64,000 nt of DNA from Druceiella hillmani (GCA_039881145.1 JAYKKI010000126.1:2952001-3016000); one strand, 5' to 3'. Numbered from the stretch's first letter, positions 46,788-61,298 are shown. Numbers and translations are program-made. Notes: generated from the sequence alone by a model not told the origin.

Positions 46788-47681
46788 AATTAATACATTT
46801 AAATTATAATACAATACAACAAAATAATTAAATAAAAAATACATTTTACGAAATAACAAGCGTCCTGACGAAATATTAATGGTGTTACCGTTATATAAAA
46901 TTTGCTCTATGGCTACATTTTTAAAGTACAAGTTTATATATATTCTTACTGATAGACTGACATTAAAATTTACAAACTGTAAAGGATACCTTATAAATAA
47001 ACCAGTCGTTCTCAGTTTTGCAAGATTATTATCGTAATAATGCAACCTGGGCTGTACTTAAATTTTATGCAATTTTTAAAATCTGTAAAAACCTTATTAA
47101 AATTTTACAAAATGTATAATTTTGTTTTATGAAAATATGTATCGTTATATTTTATATATTGATGGAGATAACTTGTATGCTGAGCAAGATATGTGGCTGA
47201 CCTGTATAAAAATAGAATATGACAGATGATATGCATCCATGTTTTATGGCTATATGTAAGTTATGTATTATTTTTATCTATGGTAAGACACATATTTTGA
47301 AGTAAGCATCCACAATCTTAGTATCCAACCTGGTTCCTTTCTAAAGTTTAAGTAATAATAACAATATTTCTTAAAAGCTGATTATTTAAATAATTTTAAG
47401 GCTTTTCAACATATAATAAAGCTGTGTTTTGTAGCATTACGGAGTATGTTTTATTTACAATAATGTAATTTTATCTGAATAAGAATAAATATTTTTCTGT
47501 GATATAAATGAAGTATTTGTTTAAATGAATAAAAATAATTTTACACAAAGTAATGTATTTGTTTCATTAAAGTTCTTCTATTCTACATTTTGCAGGCTGA
47601 CAATGGTAATAGATTGATTTCTATAATAGAAAAAAATTACTATTGAATTTCGTATCAAAAAATTTGTATTTGCTATTTTAA

Positions 47682-48375
47682 CCGTTTTAGTGCCATGGGT
47701 TTTTACTCATATATATACTTAAAAATGCCAAACAAATCTTGTTTTTGATGTCATTTACCCTTGTCTCGAAAAAAAACTATCTTCCAAAAATTATCCAATT
47801 TTAATAATTTTTTGGTGTTTTCTTAATAAAAACTTGTACAGGGATAATAATATTAAGAAATATAATAAATTATAAAGAAAAAAGATAATAAAATACAAAG
47901 AAAATTATGAAAATATATATTGTGAACAAAAATTATAACAAAAACTGAAATCAAGGTCACATCGTATTTTCGCAGTCCGGTACATCCTCTGTATCAGCAA
48001 AATAATTGTTATCGTCACTATTATCACTATCACTCAAAATTTGCATTACGCCAAATTGTGAGCGCACCACAATGTCACTCGCACTATCACTTTCTTCACA
48101 ACTTGAAAAACGATCATTTTCTTTTGATTTATTTTCATATTCCGACTTTATGGGTTAAAAATGTTCTTTTCCTGGATCCTTTTTATATTGTAATTACTAA
48201 TAATATTATAATTTGAACTTTATGTAACACATAGAAAGATAAAATAATAGCGATGCATGCGGGCGACCTCCCTTACCACGCGCTAAACAGCAACTGATTT
48301 TGCGAGCGCCTTTGCGCTCTTGGCAAATTTAGTCAGTATACGCACGTGTGATGGCGCTCGTCGGAACTCAAACGG
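47682..48375 (-). mobile_element. piggyBac-type miniature element, copy 3
   Basis: TTAA flanks lie at 47678-47681 and 48376-48379. The ends CCGTTTTAGTGCC and the complement of actcaaacgg match copies 1 and 2, as does the GC-rich subterminal block (gatggcgctcgtcgg). It is 694 bp long. A small duplication (aataatattaagaaatataa region near 47840-47880) makes it longer than the others. Confidence 0.8.
47970..48147 (-). pseudogene. Acidic reading frame in piggyBac-type copy 3, start lost
   Basis: The conserved frame is readable as SEYENKSKENDRFSSCEESD, then SASDIVVRSQFGVMQILSDS and NYFADTEDVPDCEN. The ATG of the other copies has become AAG. It retains the segment missing from copy 1. Differences from copy 2 are scattered point changes without frameshift. 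Confidence 0.5.
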
Positions 48376-48379
48376 TTAA

Positions 48380-49165
48380 AATAATTTTACATTTTTATAA
48401 TTTAGACAAGCAATAATAGTTTAATATAACACTTTTTGTTAAATGCAAAATACAGTAATACCAAATACAGCAAATGTTACATAATAAGTGGGACTGGTAA
48501 GTATGTAAATATGGCATGGTATGTAACTTTTTGACTTAAGGTTTCCATATCTAATGAAATTAAGGGTTACATTTCTCGACTTGCTGTCATTATGAGTTTC
48601 TCATTAGAATCCATTTCTTCTAAAATATGAAATCCACTCTATATTCATTTCAAGATTCTCAATTTACAAACGGTCATAAGTTTTTACAGTGGCACTGATT
48701 TAGAATCTTGGTCTATAATAGCATTTTATTGATGATTTTCAATGAAGACGTCTAATGTAATCATGTGTGTATCATACGATTCCCATGTATCCATGGGCAT
48801 CTCTGTCGACCTCTAAATTGATCATAAAATGCAGGATAATGAAAAAAAAATAAAATACATATGACAAGCAAAAAAGGGTGGAAAATTGTAGTAAGACTTT
48901 AAAAAAGTTTATGACAACACGATATTTAAAAATATAAGAGCCAAATGCGACACTGTATTAAATGTTTTGTTAACATGAAATTAAAATTGTAAAAATCTGG
49001 GGTTAGGTTATCTATGTGAACTTTCCAATGAATTTTATAATTATACTAATATTAAAAGAAATATTCAGTTAAGTTTGTAAAAAATATGAAACATGAAAGG
49101 AAATAAAGCAAATTTCAAAATGGATTTATTATAGAAGCCATTGACTGACAAGTCTACATTTTCAT
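48380..49165. other. AT-rich spacer, no feature seen
   Basis: No coding or element signal was supported between copy 3 and the piggyBac relic. Confidence 0.5.
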
Positions 49166-49169
49166 TTAA

Positions 49170-51155
49170 CCCTTTCGTGAGCATAGGCAAAATATTCGCT
49201 ACCATACATTTTCAAATCTAGCACCAAGACATAAACCTATCTTTTGTGAATTAGTTGAACATATTTCCAAATCGTTCATCTATATTTCGTAAAATCAATT
49301 TGGCGTTTTGTCACCGACTTGTAATTGCGAAGGTTATTTGCACTTGAATCTTCTAAAAATCCTGTTCAATTTTCAAAACTGTCGATTAAAAAGTAAATGA
49401 TTGTATTTTTTCCCAGTAATTATGAATTTACCCATTATTATCAATATACCCCTTTTGGGTTTGTATAGTATTTCAATAAAGATTACTAGCTATGAAATAT
49501 GTAGTGTCAAAATAGTTGCCAATGCCTAAATAAGCATCCTCATTTTTAGACATTGTATCAGAACAAACGCTAAATTCGAAAGAAATAGTAATATAGAGTT
49601 CATCAATGTACCAGACAAGTTAGATTCGGAAAACAGTCTAGAGTCTAGAAAACCTAAAAACCTAGTCTACCTAGTAGACTAATAATAAACTTCCTGACAT
49701 TTGTAATTCTATAAATATAGATAATAATTTTAACCACGACAATAATATTTGGCCCTTTCGAGATGAAGAGCCTTTCAAAAAATTGGCACTGACAAGAAAA
49801 AGTCATTAATAAAATGCAAATTAACACTGAGCATCAGTGATTTTATGTAAACACAATATTGATTCAAATGATGACCAATTGGATTATGATGACGATGAAC
49901 CTTCTATTTGCCACAACTAGATCGTTTCAACAAGATTAAGTCAGCAAACGATTTTAATTCTAATAGATTTTTTAATGATGGAGTTTATAAGATCATAGCT
50001 AGCCAAACAAATACTTATGAAAGACAGAAAAAAATGTGAACAGTGGGATCTTCCCAGAAATAAAAACTTATGAGACTACATTCCTTATATCAAGACACAA
50101 TATTGGTCTTCAAACACATTCTACCATTTAGAAATTGTTATGGAAGTAATATTGTCGAAAATGTGCACTAATGGAGCGTCTTCATCTAAACAATAATTCG
50201 AAATCGCCAAAAATTGATAATCACAATTTGACAAACTATATAAATTGTGACTGATTATAAACATTTTGAACAAAACACTTTTTAAAAATGAATCGTTTGC
50301 AAGTTGTAATCAGTTGATAAAATTTAAGGGAAGATCATCTTTGAGGCAATTTTTGCCATGAAAGCCATAAAAGCCACGTCAAATGTTGATTCCTTCTCTG
50401 GATTTTTATACTAGTGTGAAATATAAATAAGTTTAGGTCCAAATATTCTTCTGCATCTTACAGAAGATATTTGATAAAAAGAATGTCTTGTGAGAGTCAA
50501 TCATTTTTTTACTTCTCTTGTATTGAAGGACGAGCTTTATATACATGGAATTTACAATACACACACAGTAAGAGCATTTTGTGTGAGTCTTCAAATGATG
50601 ATGAAGTGAAAGAATGCAATTGCAAGGTACAACAACATTTTTTTTACTACTGCTTCTGTTCTGTGGAATATCATGATGACAGCTGTTGGTTGTTGGAAAA
50701 CAAATTAAAAAAGATGGTACAGAAGTTCTAATAAAATAAACACTATTGATAGCTGAATACATCAAGAGCCACCCTCTTGATGTATTGTTGATCAATTTGA
50801 TTAAATCAGATCCACTTAGAAATTAGGGTGTTGGAGTAATAAATGGTAGATGAGGCTTTTCTCCTTCCTTTTAGAAGCTTCTGCAGTGAATGCATTTGTT
50901 TTATGTAAGGCTGTCCACGAAGACAAGAAAATCAATCTATTGATGTTACATGAGAGATTGGGATATGGCCTGATATATAAAGAAATGAGATATACTTAAT
51001 TTGGTAATAACTGGCCAGAGGAATTGCCATCTTTCAGAAGTTGCAAATTGTGCAGCTATCGAACAAGGAATAAGAGGTCTCAAATAAGATGATCCAGACG
51101 TTTAGTAGTTTTATGCTCAGTACCTCGTTTTGCTAAATTTCATCAACCATCTTAA
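49170..51155 (+). pseudogene. piggyBac transposase relic
   Basis: A TTAA at 49166-49169 followed by CCCTTTCGTGAGC looks like a piggyBac left terminus. The frame is heavily broken but key blocks survive. An acidic segment DSNDDQLDYDDDEPS lies at about 49861-49905. A core block IKFKGRSSLRQFLP with KP is at 50320-50370; piggyBac proteins have FKGRSSLKQYMPxKP here. The C-terminal Cys-rich finger starts PEELPSFRSCKLCSYRT (about 51012-51062), continues NKRSQIR and later VVLCSVPRFAKFH. The catalytic aspartates cannot be assigned with confidence. It differs from the three miniature elements in its terminal sequence, so it is not their direct source. The right end was not found. It lies between the two host genes. 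Confidence 0.7.
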
Positions 51156-52516
51156 ATTGAGCTTATAAATAGGTATTGTTATCCAGATAGTAGTTGATCT
51201 GTCATGATTATAGTTGATCTCAATTCTAAAATGCAAAATTGTATGGTTTTGATTATAGTAACTAAGTTAATCTCAGTCTTAATATTTTTTGTGTTAAATG
51301 TGCTAAATGGTATGGCTTTGTTTGATCTTTGAAGTTACTATGTTTAAAGAAGTTTACCATTGTCATTCTATTTGTATGTAATAAAAAGTTTTCTGAAACT
51401 TTCTTGATTTATAATACTCTGGGTATAATACATTTCTTGGCCAAGAAATTAATGATGATTGCAATCAATAATAGACTATTGTACACGATATAATTATTAA
51501 AATTATTTGAAGATATAACAATAAATTATTAAAATTAATGGTGTTTATTTAAATGATAATTAGAAAGTGTCAAAAGGAGATGATCCAGAATTTGACTAAA
51601 CTAATTATAGAATTGCAAGTGACCGTAAGTATTTAGCAGTTGTCAGTATTTTTCCAAATTGCAATTAGTCACATCAGCATTGGCAACATAAATACCATAA
51701 TCACTAAATGATGACTATTTGGCCACACTAAAAAAAAAGATCATTGGTAAACAGTAACATTTTTACAGTAAAATATTATATTACAGTATATTAAGTACTA
51801 TAATATATTTTTCAGAATTCAGCATTTATCAATATTCTATATAATGCCCTTAAATACAGGATACAAATTTTCATTCAGAGTGTTTAGCCCACGAAAGACA
51901 AAATTTTAACGTAACGACAACAAAGTAAGAACGTTTTTATTGAGAACAAAATATTAAGAACAAAACCTTTGAAAGAATTTAAAATTTCAATTGCTTAAAT
52001 AAAGCTCTTTAATCTTCAATTTTACATGTAAATACCTCAGGTGAGAATTGGCATGTCGCAAAATACTCAAAAATTGTTTGGTGTGTACCTCTTACGAAGA
52101 GTGTCATGGCAGGTATTTCAATATGAAATAGAGGTACATTCACAATTTTTCGTTATTAAGAACTGTCACAAAATATTATGGAAAAAAATGTAATGATATA
52201 TTCTCAAATTTTTCAATAATGGCAGTATTTTATTAGAACCCAAAAACTAGAATTCAGAAATAGATGTCAGAAACTAGAATTCTGTTAAAATTATTTCAGT
52301 TACTTCGCATCAACAATTTCAAGAGATAACTACGGAATTGTACTTATATATAACTATGGCAAGTGTTTGAACTATGGCAAGTTAGGAGAACATATTACAA
52401 GAGTGAAGTTTTCTCTCATTTCTATACATAAATATTGACATTGTTTGTGAAGGTTAATTTGAAAGCTACTGTGAAAATGTTTATTGTTTATTCTACTGTT
52501 GTTTACGTAAATTAAC
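51156..52516. other. AT-rich spacer, no feature seen
   Basis: Contains repeated phrases such as 'atagttgatct' and 'caattctaaaatgcaaaattg' near 51190-51245 and 'actagaattc' twice near 52250. No gene or element was called. Confidence 0.45.
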
Positions 52517-52579
52517 AAAAAAAATAAAGATATTTATGTACATTGCTATTTTATGTACATAAATATCTTTATTTTTTTT
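52517..52579. repeat. 63-nt near-perfect hairpin
   Basis: 'aaataaagatatttatgtac' and its exact reverse complement flank an 'attgctatttt' loop. The arms end in poly(A)/poly(T). Confidence 0.9.
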
Positions 52580-53716
52580 CTATATGCAATAGCCAAAATA
52601 AAAAATAGGCAAATTTTATATTCATTATCAGTATAAAACCGATGTGGTTCTTCCCGGCGAAGGTGCTAGTGAAGAGCTGATGGTTCTGCAAAATGTTTTA
52701 CTTTACGTAAACAACCTTTAAATTAAATATTGGTAGACCGCTCCATCTCCGTATCACCTCCGCCTCTTCTGCTTCTCTCAATTTTATCAGTCCAGTGTTA
52801 CTGTGTATGTAGTGTACATGTATATGTAGACAAATTTTCTTCCCATCATGTTGATCCCAATCCGTTTTTTATTTCGATCAAAACAGTCAATGGACAAATG
52901 CTGGAAATTTGTTACTATGGATAAAATTCATTTTAAATATATTTTGACTATTATTGAATTACTAGTCTTACTATTGCCTGTGGGTAAAAATGATTTTGAA
53001 AATAAAATCTCAAATTGGTTCCAAAATCGGTGACGGTTCTGGCAGGTTGGTGCAATGAATGTAACAGGTTTAACTTATTTATATTATAAAAATATTTTCA
53101 ACAGGAAGTAAGGAAAAATTATCAGTTAATGGACGACAAAGACGTGGTTAGCCATTGACTGGATATCTTGCTAACAATTGGGTAACAAAAAGATTGTATT
53201 GTAATATATTTCTTTATTGTATTTATTAAAGGTGAAGAAAAAAAATTATATATTTTGATACCATGTAAAAAAGAAAAAACAAATATTTTTACCTAAATGT
53301 TTTTCTCATTAACAATAATTAAAAAAATTTTCTAAGTATTAGTAGAACTCGCACAACGTGGGTTCTGTACACGTTTAGCACTTATAAACATTTATTTCTT
53401 TTAAAATATTTACATATATTAACTTTAATATATTACTTGATATATTTTTTGGAAAACATTGGTTTGTTCAATAGTTTCGAAGAGAATGCCCGATTTTTAC
53501 ATATTTTTAGTATCCTCGTAACAAGTCCTTTGAAAGATACAAAAATTAAAAAAAATTTTTGGACACATTTAATACCTTTTAATTCTCTTTTAAAAAAGTT
53601 CGCTATATTTTAAAAGTGCAAAATATGTGTAATATATATATTTAACATTTCTTCAACAAATAATCAGTGGGTTTGTAGTCTCTTTTTATTTTACTGCAAA
53701 CTTTCTGTTGTAACAG
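52580..53716. other. Spacer and probable 3' UTR of the zinc-finger gene
   Basis: It lies downstream of the minus-strand stop. A patch at 52635-52690 is coding-like (YKTDVVLPGEGASEELMVLQ on the plus strand) but has no partner or family. TTTATT motifs (reverse-strand AATAAA) are frequent. Confidence 0.35.
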
Positions 53717-53812
53717 CTAATCATCAGGTTTTGATACCAGCTCTTCCGTTCTGTAGGTCAATTGGTCCATTTCTTCATTTGCATTGCCATCTTCTCCACT
53801 TCTACTCTGGTT
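53717..53812 (-). CDS. Zinc-finger gene terminal exon, acidic tail and stop
   Basis: Acceptor ttttacag, phase 0, 96 nt including TAG at 53719-53717. It encodes NQSRSGEDGNANEEMDQLTY and RTEELVSKPDD. It is GC-richer than its flanks, and the frame agrees with the exon before it. Confidence 0.8.
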   Translation of the reverse strand, partial: NQSRSGEDGNANEEMDQLTYRTEELVSKPDD

Positions 53813-56800
53813 CTGTAAAATTAGCAATTAAACTTGCTTAAGGATTAACGTGACAAACACTGCATTGATTTTAAGTGTTTTTGAGGTTTTATTTACTTTT
53901 CATTAGTTTTACTCTGTATAAAATATATTGTGTAAATAAACAACACAAAGAGTAATCTTTGATGAATTAAAATTAATTTCTTATTGCCAACAATTTAACT
54001 TTTCCTCTATCCTAAAACCAATAATTTTTCCTTTATCCTAAAACGTTTTACTATTTTGGAAAAAGTTATCAATTAATTCTAAAACAAAATAATAGGTAAT
54101 AAATAAGTCTATTAAATCCGAATAGAACACGCATTGCGAGGGTTCCGTACCCACTTAGGTACGTACAGTGAATTTTGATTATAACAACCTTTTTTCTTAC
54201 AACCTTCCAGTCAGTATAACGTCACATGTATGTTCCTTAAATTTAAAGTACACTTTCATACAATTTTTTTTCGGTTATAGAAAATTCGGATATAAAGACG
54301 ACTTCCGATATATCGACTCGTTTGGGTGACTAATTTATGACCAAGTTAAGACTCCGAACCAAAACACAAAAGATTCATTCAATAAGCTTTTGTTTACAAT
54401 CAAACACACATTTTTGTAAGCATGGAGATTTACTGAAAATCCCGATATCCGTACTGGCAATTTTTTCCCCGTATAGGCAGGATTTTCGTGAACTTATTGC
54501 TTGTAACAAGTATTCCTTAACTAAATGGCAAGGACCAGTCATAAAGGAACTTTCTTAGCATTAAATGCGTTGCATTGAATCGTAATTATGGCACCATTAG
54601 ACAAACGTAGACGTGCTGTACTATTGAAGAAAAACTGGCAATAATTACGAGACTGCAAAATGGTGAAAGCAATGTGGACTTGTCTAAAGAACTCAAAGTG
54701 TCACATTCTGAAATATTAAGCCATGCTGAAATATTAAGTGTTTTGAATCAAAATCCGTGAACATTAAAAATAAACCCAACTGAACAAGTTATGAAACCAT
54801 ACGTTTTGAATCAAAATCCCTGAAGATTAAAAAAAAAATCTAACTCATAAATTTATCAAACTCATGAAGTTATCGGTCTAACTCCACAAGTCATCGTAAG
54901 TGCGTTTCTGGTGTGGTTCAAAAATGAAAGAAGCCGAAACATACTTTTGAGCAGTCACCTTCTACAAGAAAAAGACAATTATTTTGCCAAACTCTTTGGA
55001 AAAAAGGAGTTAGAATGTTCTGAAAGCTATACTGATGTTGTTAAAGTTTGTGGAGAGCCGCCAGTCTATATAGCCGATACATTGACATATGGAATGAAAC
55101 AGGTTTATTTTTCAAGTTAACCCCTGAGAAGACATTAAAATTGAAAAGCAAAAAATTCAGGGGTAGGAAACGAGAGTTAGGAGAGTAGGAAGAAAAAGTT
55201 TAATAACAGATAGAATATACGTATTGTAACCTCATGTGGAAAGCCTCAAGGTGAAGAAACCAAGATGTTTCAAAAATGTCAAAACTTTACCCGTTGATTA
55301 AGGAGCGAAGAAAAAGTTTGGATGATGTGAAAAGGTTTTGAAAGTGTTTTACATAAATGGGACTCTGAGCTAAGAAGTAACAAAAGATAATTTTTTTATC
55401 GACAATTGTCTAGCTCATCCTAAAATTGAGAATTTAACCAATATAAAACTGGCATTTTGACCACCAAACACCATGTCAGTGATTCAGCCTCTTAATCAAG
55501 AGATAATTAAAACCATTAAAAGCCATTAGAGAAAGATTCTAGTACAAAAAATGTTAAACCACAGTGAAAAAAATTCTACCCATTTTCAGTTAATCTTCTG
55601 AATGCCGCTCAAATGATTAGAACAAAAAAAATATTTTCTGCAAATTTTCGTTCATTACAACAACTGGTTATGATTCCGATGATAAATTGGACAATATACC
55701 ATTGGCACAACTATCTACAATATCTTCAGAGAAAACAAGCATTGCAGATGGGAAACTTATGTTAATATTGATAATCAATTAGTCACTACTACTAACCTGA
55801 ATAATGATGAAATTATTGAATGTGTAATTCCACCAAATGAATGTGTAATTACGCCACAAGACGATGAAGATGAAAAAGAAATCAAAAAACCACTTCCTAC
55901 AATTGAGGATGCCTTGAGCGGTGTAACAGTACAGAAAAATTATTGTTTATTTTATGAAAAGCAAGAAGATTTAGATATTGAAGGGCTTTTTAAACAATAA
56001 AACTAAACATTTCTTTAAAAAATCATTGTAAAATTATTACATTTTTAAATTTTTTTAAAAATATGTTATAATTAAACACATTTATGTAAAAATGTAAGCT
56101 GTTTGCTTACTATTCTTTCATTGTTCGTGTTCTGACTTTTGATAATAGTAACGATATTGGCAGTTCCTTCCTCACTGTTATAACCAAAATTCACTGTACA
56201 AACTTTTACAAATATCAATATTATTCCTTATAAATATATTGCCTAGTATATTATTCATGTTGCATAGGTATAAAATATCTGGAAAAAAACACTAAGTTGT
56301 CATACTCCTAAATTTTATATTTCGCATTCCATATTTGTTGTTTAAATACGATATGATAAATATTAAACACGTACGTTTGCAACTTGTGGTTCGTAGATGA
56401 TATTGTACTTCTCAACGATAAACCTACTGTCCATGATGTCAGATTAAAGCGATACCTCCATACAAGTAGGTTTGGAAATGAATTTGGAAAAACTAAGATT
56501 ATGACCAATTGTACAAACACTACTATAAACATCAAAGTAAACCAAATGACTATAGACAGAGTAGAGAAGTATGTATAGTATATCTGGATAGGAAATCAAA
56601 ATGATTAAAGACAACCAGATCAACTAAATTCATGTTTTACAATCATTTACAAAATGTTTTACATCAACCACTTGCTATAAACTTGAATTAGCTTTAAAAA
56701 TGGATATCACTGCTGAACAAAATGTTCACATATGTGTCAGATGTATCCTGAGTTTTTTTTTATGAAACCAAAACTTGGGTTCTCACCAAAGAATCCATTA

Positions 56801-59800
56801 CCAAACTGCGAGAGGCCCAAAGAATAAAAGACAGGAAAGGCAAAACCAACACATGGCTGAGACAAGAAAGTAAAATCACCAATGTCAAATGAATAGTAAA
56901 ATTTAAATGGCAATGTGTTGACCATGTAAGATTGTTGTTGATTGAAGACCGTGGGGAAAAAACACCCTACAAGCAGGCCGCAAATGCTTTAGCATGATGA
57001 TACGAAAAACTGGTCTGAAATGGATACGGGTGGCACAGGTGAGAAAAGAGTGATATAGACTAAAGGAGGCCTACACCGAAGTGGTAGACATTTTTTTCCA
57101 GTACATGTCTGTATTGAAAAAATTTCAGTCCTCCCCCCATATGCTCAGGAGCTTCTTTGAAATTTAATTATTAATTCATTTTAAATATCATTTTTCGGCC
57201 AAGAAACTCCATATTGTGCATAAATTTAAAATCTATCCTATTTGGTTTAGAAAATAGAAACCTCTAATAGAGAGATGAACAGATAGACAGCATTTCCATT
57301 TATAAATTCTGGGCGGGAAATCCTAATACACCCTCTATACTACTCGCAAAGTTACCTCGACGAAGCGTTAGTCAAAGTTGATCGCAGTCCGAAATACGTG
57401 AGAATACCTCGCGAGGAGTTTAGTAGCCGTGAGTCGCCTGCACACACCCACATGTAAACAGTAAGACATCTATCTACAAACTGAAGTACGCTGAGTAGTG
57501 TAGTGAGACACTTCGTGTAATTTCGCAAAGTCCTTTGACTCGGGCGCAAAAAACCGACAGCGATCGGAAATCATCCAAGGCGAGGCGAGGTTGCACAAAG
57601 TGAATCGAAGTACCTCTCTACACTATTCTCTTCGCCTAACTTTGATGAATTTCGTGAATAGTGTAGTGCAGGTTTAAAAAGAAAAGTGATTCAAATGTGC
57701 TGCAAATTTCAATATAGACTTATAGCACTACTACTTCATTCTAATAAAGTTTATTCAATTAGGAACAGATGCCCATTTGTTTAATACAGTTGCCAAACAA
57801 TATGGAGTATCATATTATGGGATATGTGTCACAAATACTTTTAGAACCATACCTTTCATAACCTAAAAACATTTTCGTTAAATGATAACTTTAATCGCGT
57901 CAATTTTGGGCAAATTATTGCTATTTGCTTTTGTAAAACCTTCTTCCATCACAAATAATTATGGCTATCTTCTTATTATATCATAAAAACCTCAAAAATA
58001 AGTCAAAATGAACAAGAGACGAGTAAAAATTACAAAATCACGATATCAACAAAAAGTGGTCAGGCAAGATGTGATGTCATGCGTTATGATTGGTGTCCAA
58101 CGTTACGTGATCAATGTCTTTAATTGCACATATTTATTTCTTAAAAATATGAAACGATCTTAGATATTTTAGTGATTAAACTTGATTTTTCTAATATGAA
58201 ACCTCGATTGCGCTTTCATATTCACATAATTATTCGATGTTGGTCATATATTAGTATATTATGATCTGTTTAGTGTATTTTGACCTGATGAATTCTGATT
58301 GGCGGACAATTTGTGTTTCAGCATTTAGTTGCAAATTTTAAACCACAATTATTACTTTTGACGCACAATATTATATTAAATAAAACATTTATACAATAGG
58401 TATTGCAATCAAACATTGTTAATCATTAGTCTGAGTCCAAAAACAATGATATAGCTTAATAAAATTTTTTTATATACATTGCATATACCTATTGCGATGT
58501 AGTTTAGAGAGAATTAAGCTTAATATATTTCATACATTATTCTACTTGAAGTGTCTTGTAATTCTTCCTTGTCAAGTACTGTAACCAGTTCAAACCGTAT
58601 TCTCTCAGACTGTCTTTTTAACCCAATATTTGATTTTGAGTGAATATACAGATAATGGGCAGCGATGGTCTATAGGAACACTCAGGAGTGGGCAGGGTAT
58701 TAGGCGAGAGGGTGCACAAGTCGGCCCACACGATATTATAAAATAAATAAATTATTTGTATCTAATATAAAAGAGTGTAAAATAAATGGACTAAAAGACT
58801 GCACTTGCATTTTAGAATATCAGTCAAAGACACCGCTAGTCAAATAATAAACTTAAAATTGCAAAATTGTCTTTAATTGTCACAAAACTGTCAAATTGTC
58901 ATTAATTTAGAATATTGAGTTTAAAAATATTCTAAGTAAATTATTATCGATTGCTTAGAAGTATTAAAAACTTAAAAAAAACTCTCACCTTCTTAGGATG
59001 AATAATCCTGTGTGCCAGTCTCAAGTGATCTCTCAAGAGCTCTATCTTTCTGTACCTAATAAGCAAAAAAATTCTGTACATACTACGAAGTTATTATGTA
59101 CTAGCTTCTGCCAGTGACTATGTTCGTATATAATGTTAATACATGGACAGATTTCAATAACACTTACTGTGTTATGTCTATCAGAGCTGGTCAGAAAAAG
59201 GGTTAAAATATAAATTCTCTAACATTTGTTAACATTGTAGTAACATTTCTTCAGACTGCTAATTTGAAACAATATTATGTTTGGGTGGGCTAATATTTTC
59301 TCCTTTACTGTTTTATTGTATATACATAGGTCCTGAATTAATAAATGTGATAGAAAATCTAACAAATATAACCTTCTGTACACTTTTACCTAGAAAATAT
59401 TAAGAGATTACATGTTTTGTAATTGTCTTTTAAAAAAAAATGTAACAATGAAATTATAAGTCATTGAGCATCTAACTAATGATGTACACACTGGCACAAT
59501 TCTAACATGTGCAAATTTCACTGTTGTGGAACTCTAACTAAATTTATTGCTGACATGCACTATATGTGCATTATGTGTGTTATTATGTGTACAACTTTGC
59601 TTCTGTCATTTTTTTTCCAAAATTTGAGTCTTCATCATGAAAGACTGGGTATTCATTTATTATTCAAAGTATTGTCCATCGCTGGCCACTACCTTGTCCT
59701 ATCTTTCAGGCAGCATACGAATTCCGTGTCGAAAAAACTAGTCATCTTTTAAGACGATCTACGAATCAATCCAATTTTTTTTAATTGAGCGTAAGTTCTG

Positions 59801-61219
59801 GTCAGCCAGGCCGTATGCCATTGATCAAAACAAGTGATAGCCAGAGGGAGCACCATCTGGAGAATATGACAGGTAGGGTAGGGGGCCGTTCAAGTATTAC
59901 GTAAGCAGATTTATTACAATTATTTATCCCCCCATCCCCCTTGTCAGCAAAAGTAAGCAAAGCTCTTACCCCCTCCCCCAAGCTTAAGTAAACATTTTTA
60001 AATTAATGTATCGTTTTTTTTAATATTATAATTATAATGTTATAATTATAATTTAAAAAATAAGAAAATAGATTTAGGATAGAGATTATGTTTTACTGAT
60101 ACGGTATTCAACATAGAGTAAGGGACAAAACATTATAATCTTACGAACATTACAAACTTATTTTAAATTTCTGGTACACATATTAAATTCAAATTAACAG
60201 TCTTTAGTCCATGAAACCAGAATTCATGATTCTAAGTTTTCGATGACATTGGATTGCTTGGATTGCTGCTCAGTGTTGTAAGTCTGCTCACTTTCATCCG
60301 ATTTTGGAATGTCTACGTTGTTCTCATCGAGCCATTCAACATCATGGTGCTCTAAATTTTGAATAATGCACATCAGTTCATTAGCACGATGAGCAGCGAC
60401 TCTTACAGGTCTAACTTTCCTATCAGTGTGCGTGTTTACTTTTTTATGGATCTTTTCGATGTGACGATTTAGTGACTTAACGGAAACATGATAAAGATCA
60501 CACATTTTGCATGTTCGACTTGATAGCCTCAATTTTACCGTCGGACAAAAATAATCATAGGGCATTTGCAGGAAATCTTTGAGTGAAGCACTTAAGCGTA
60601 GAGCTAAATTGACTGGAAGATTAAGAAATTGCCCTCCTTCATCCAAAACCAAGTCATCAACTGTTTGTTTTACTTTTACAGGTGGTGGAAGAAACCTGTT
60701 GTCTAGTAATCTAAATAGGCCACTTCTTGGATGACAGCATTCTGTATTTCTACATTTTACAATTTGAAGCAAGTATTGGCTTTCACGCACATGTTCTGAA
60801 TACCATTTAATGTCTGGAAAATCAGGAAGATCTTGTTCACCTGCCCCAACATATTTTGCAGTAACATTATAGCCATCAATTTCCATTGAACTCCATACTT
60901 CAGCTAATACATTTCCTGCAATTTCGAAATTAGATCTTTCTAAATGTTCATCAATTGTAACGCCACGTTCATCCAAATGAGACCCAAAATGGTCATGAGG
61001 CAATATTAAACCAGCCAGTTCCCGACTAAGAGGAGCCATTCTGCGCTCTACTCTGTTATACGCACTTCTTCCAGGAGCATTGGTAGCTAAAACAATGCAT
61101 CGAGATCATGTCGCTTAAAGTGTTGTATAGCAAACCCTATGACTTTTTGATAAGGCGGATTTTCATCTGGCCCTCCATCAACCGTCATGATTATCACTGG
61201 TTTTACTAGTCCATGGTCA

Positions 61220-61298
<79 letters not shown>

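Noticed and set aside
50433..50795. 120-codon minus-strand frame
   Set aside because: Lies over the piggyBac relic and has no signal of its own.
52635..52720. Plus-strand exon-like peptide YKTDVVLPGEGASEELMVLQ
   Set aside because: It has no donor, partner exon or family; the minus strand is equally coding-like.
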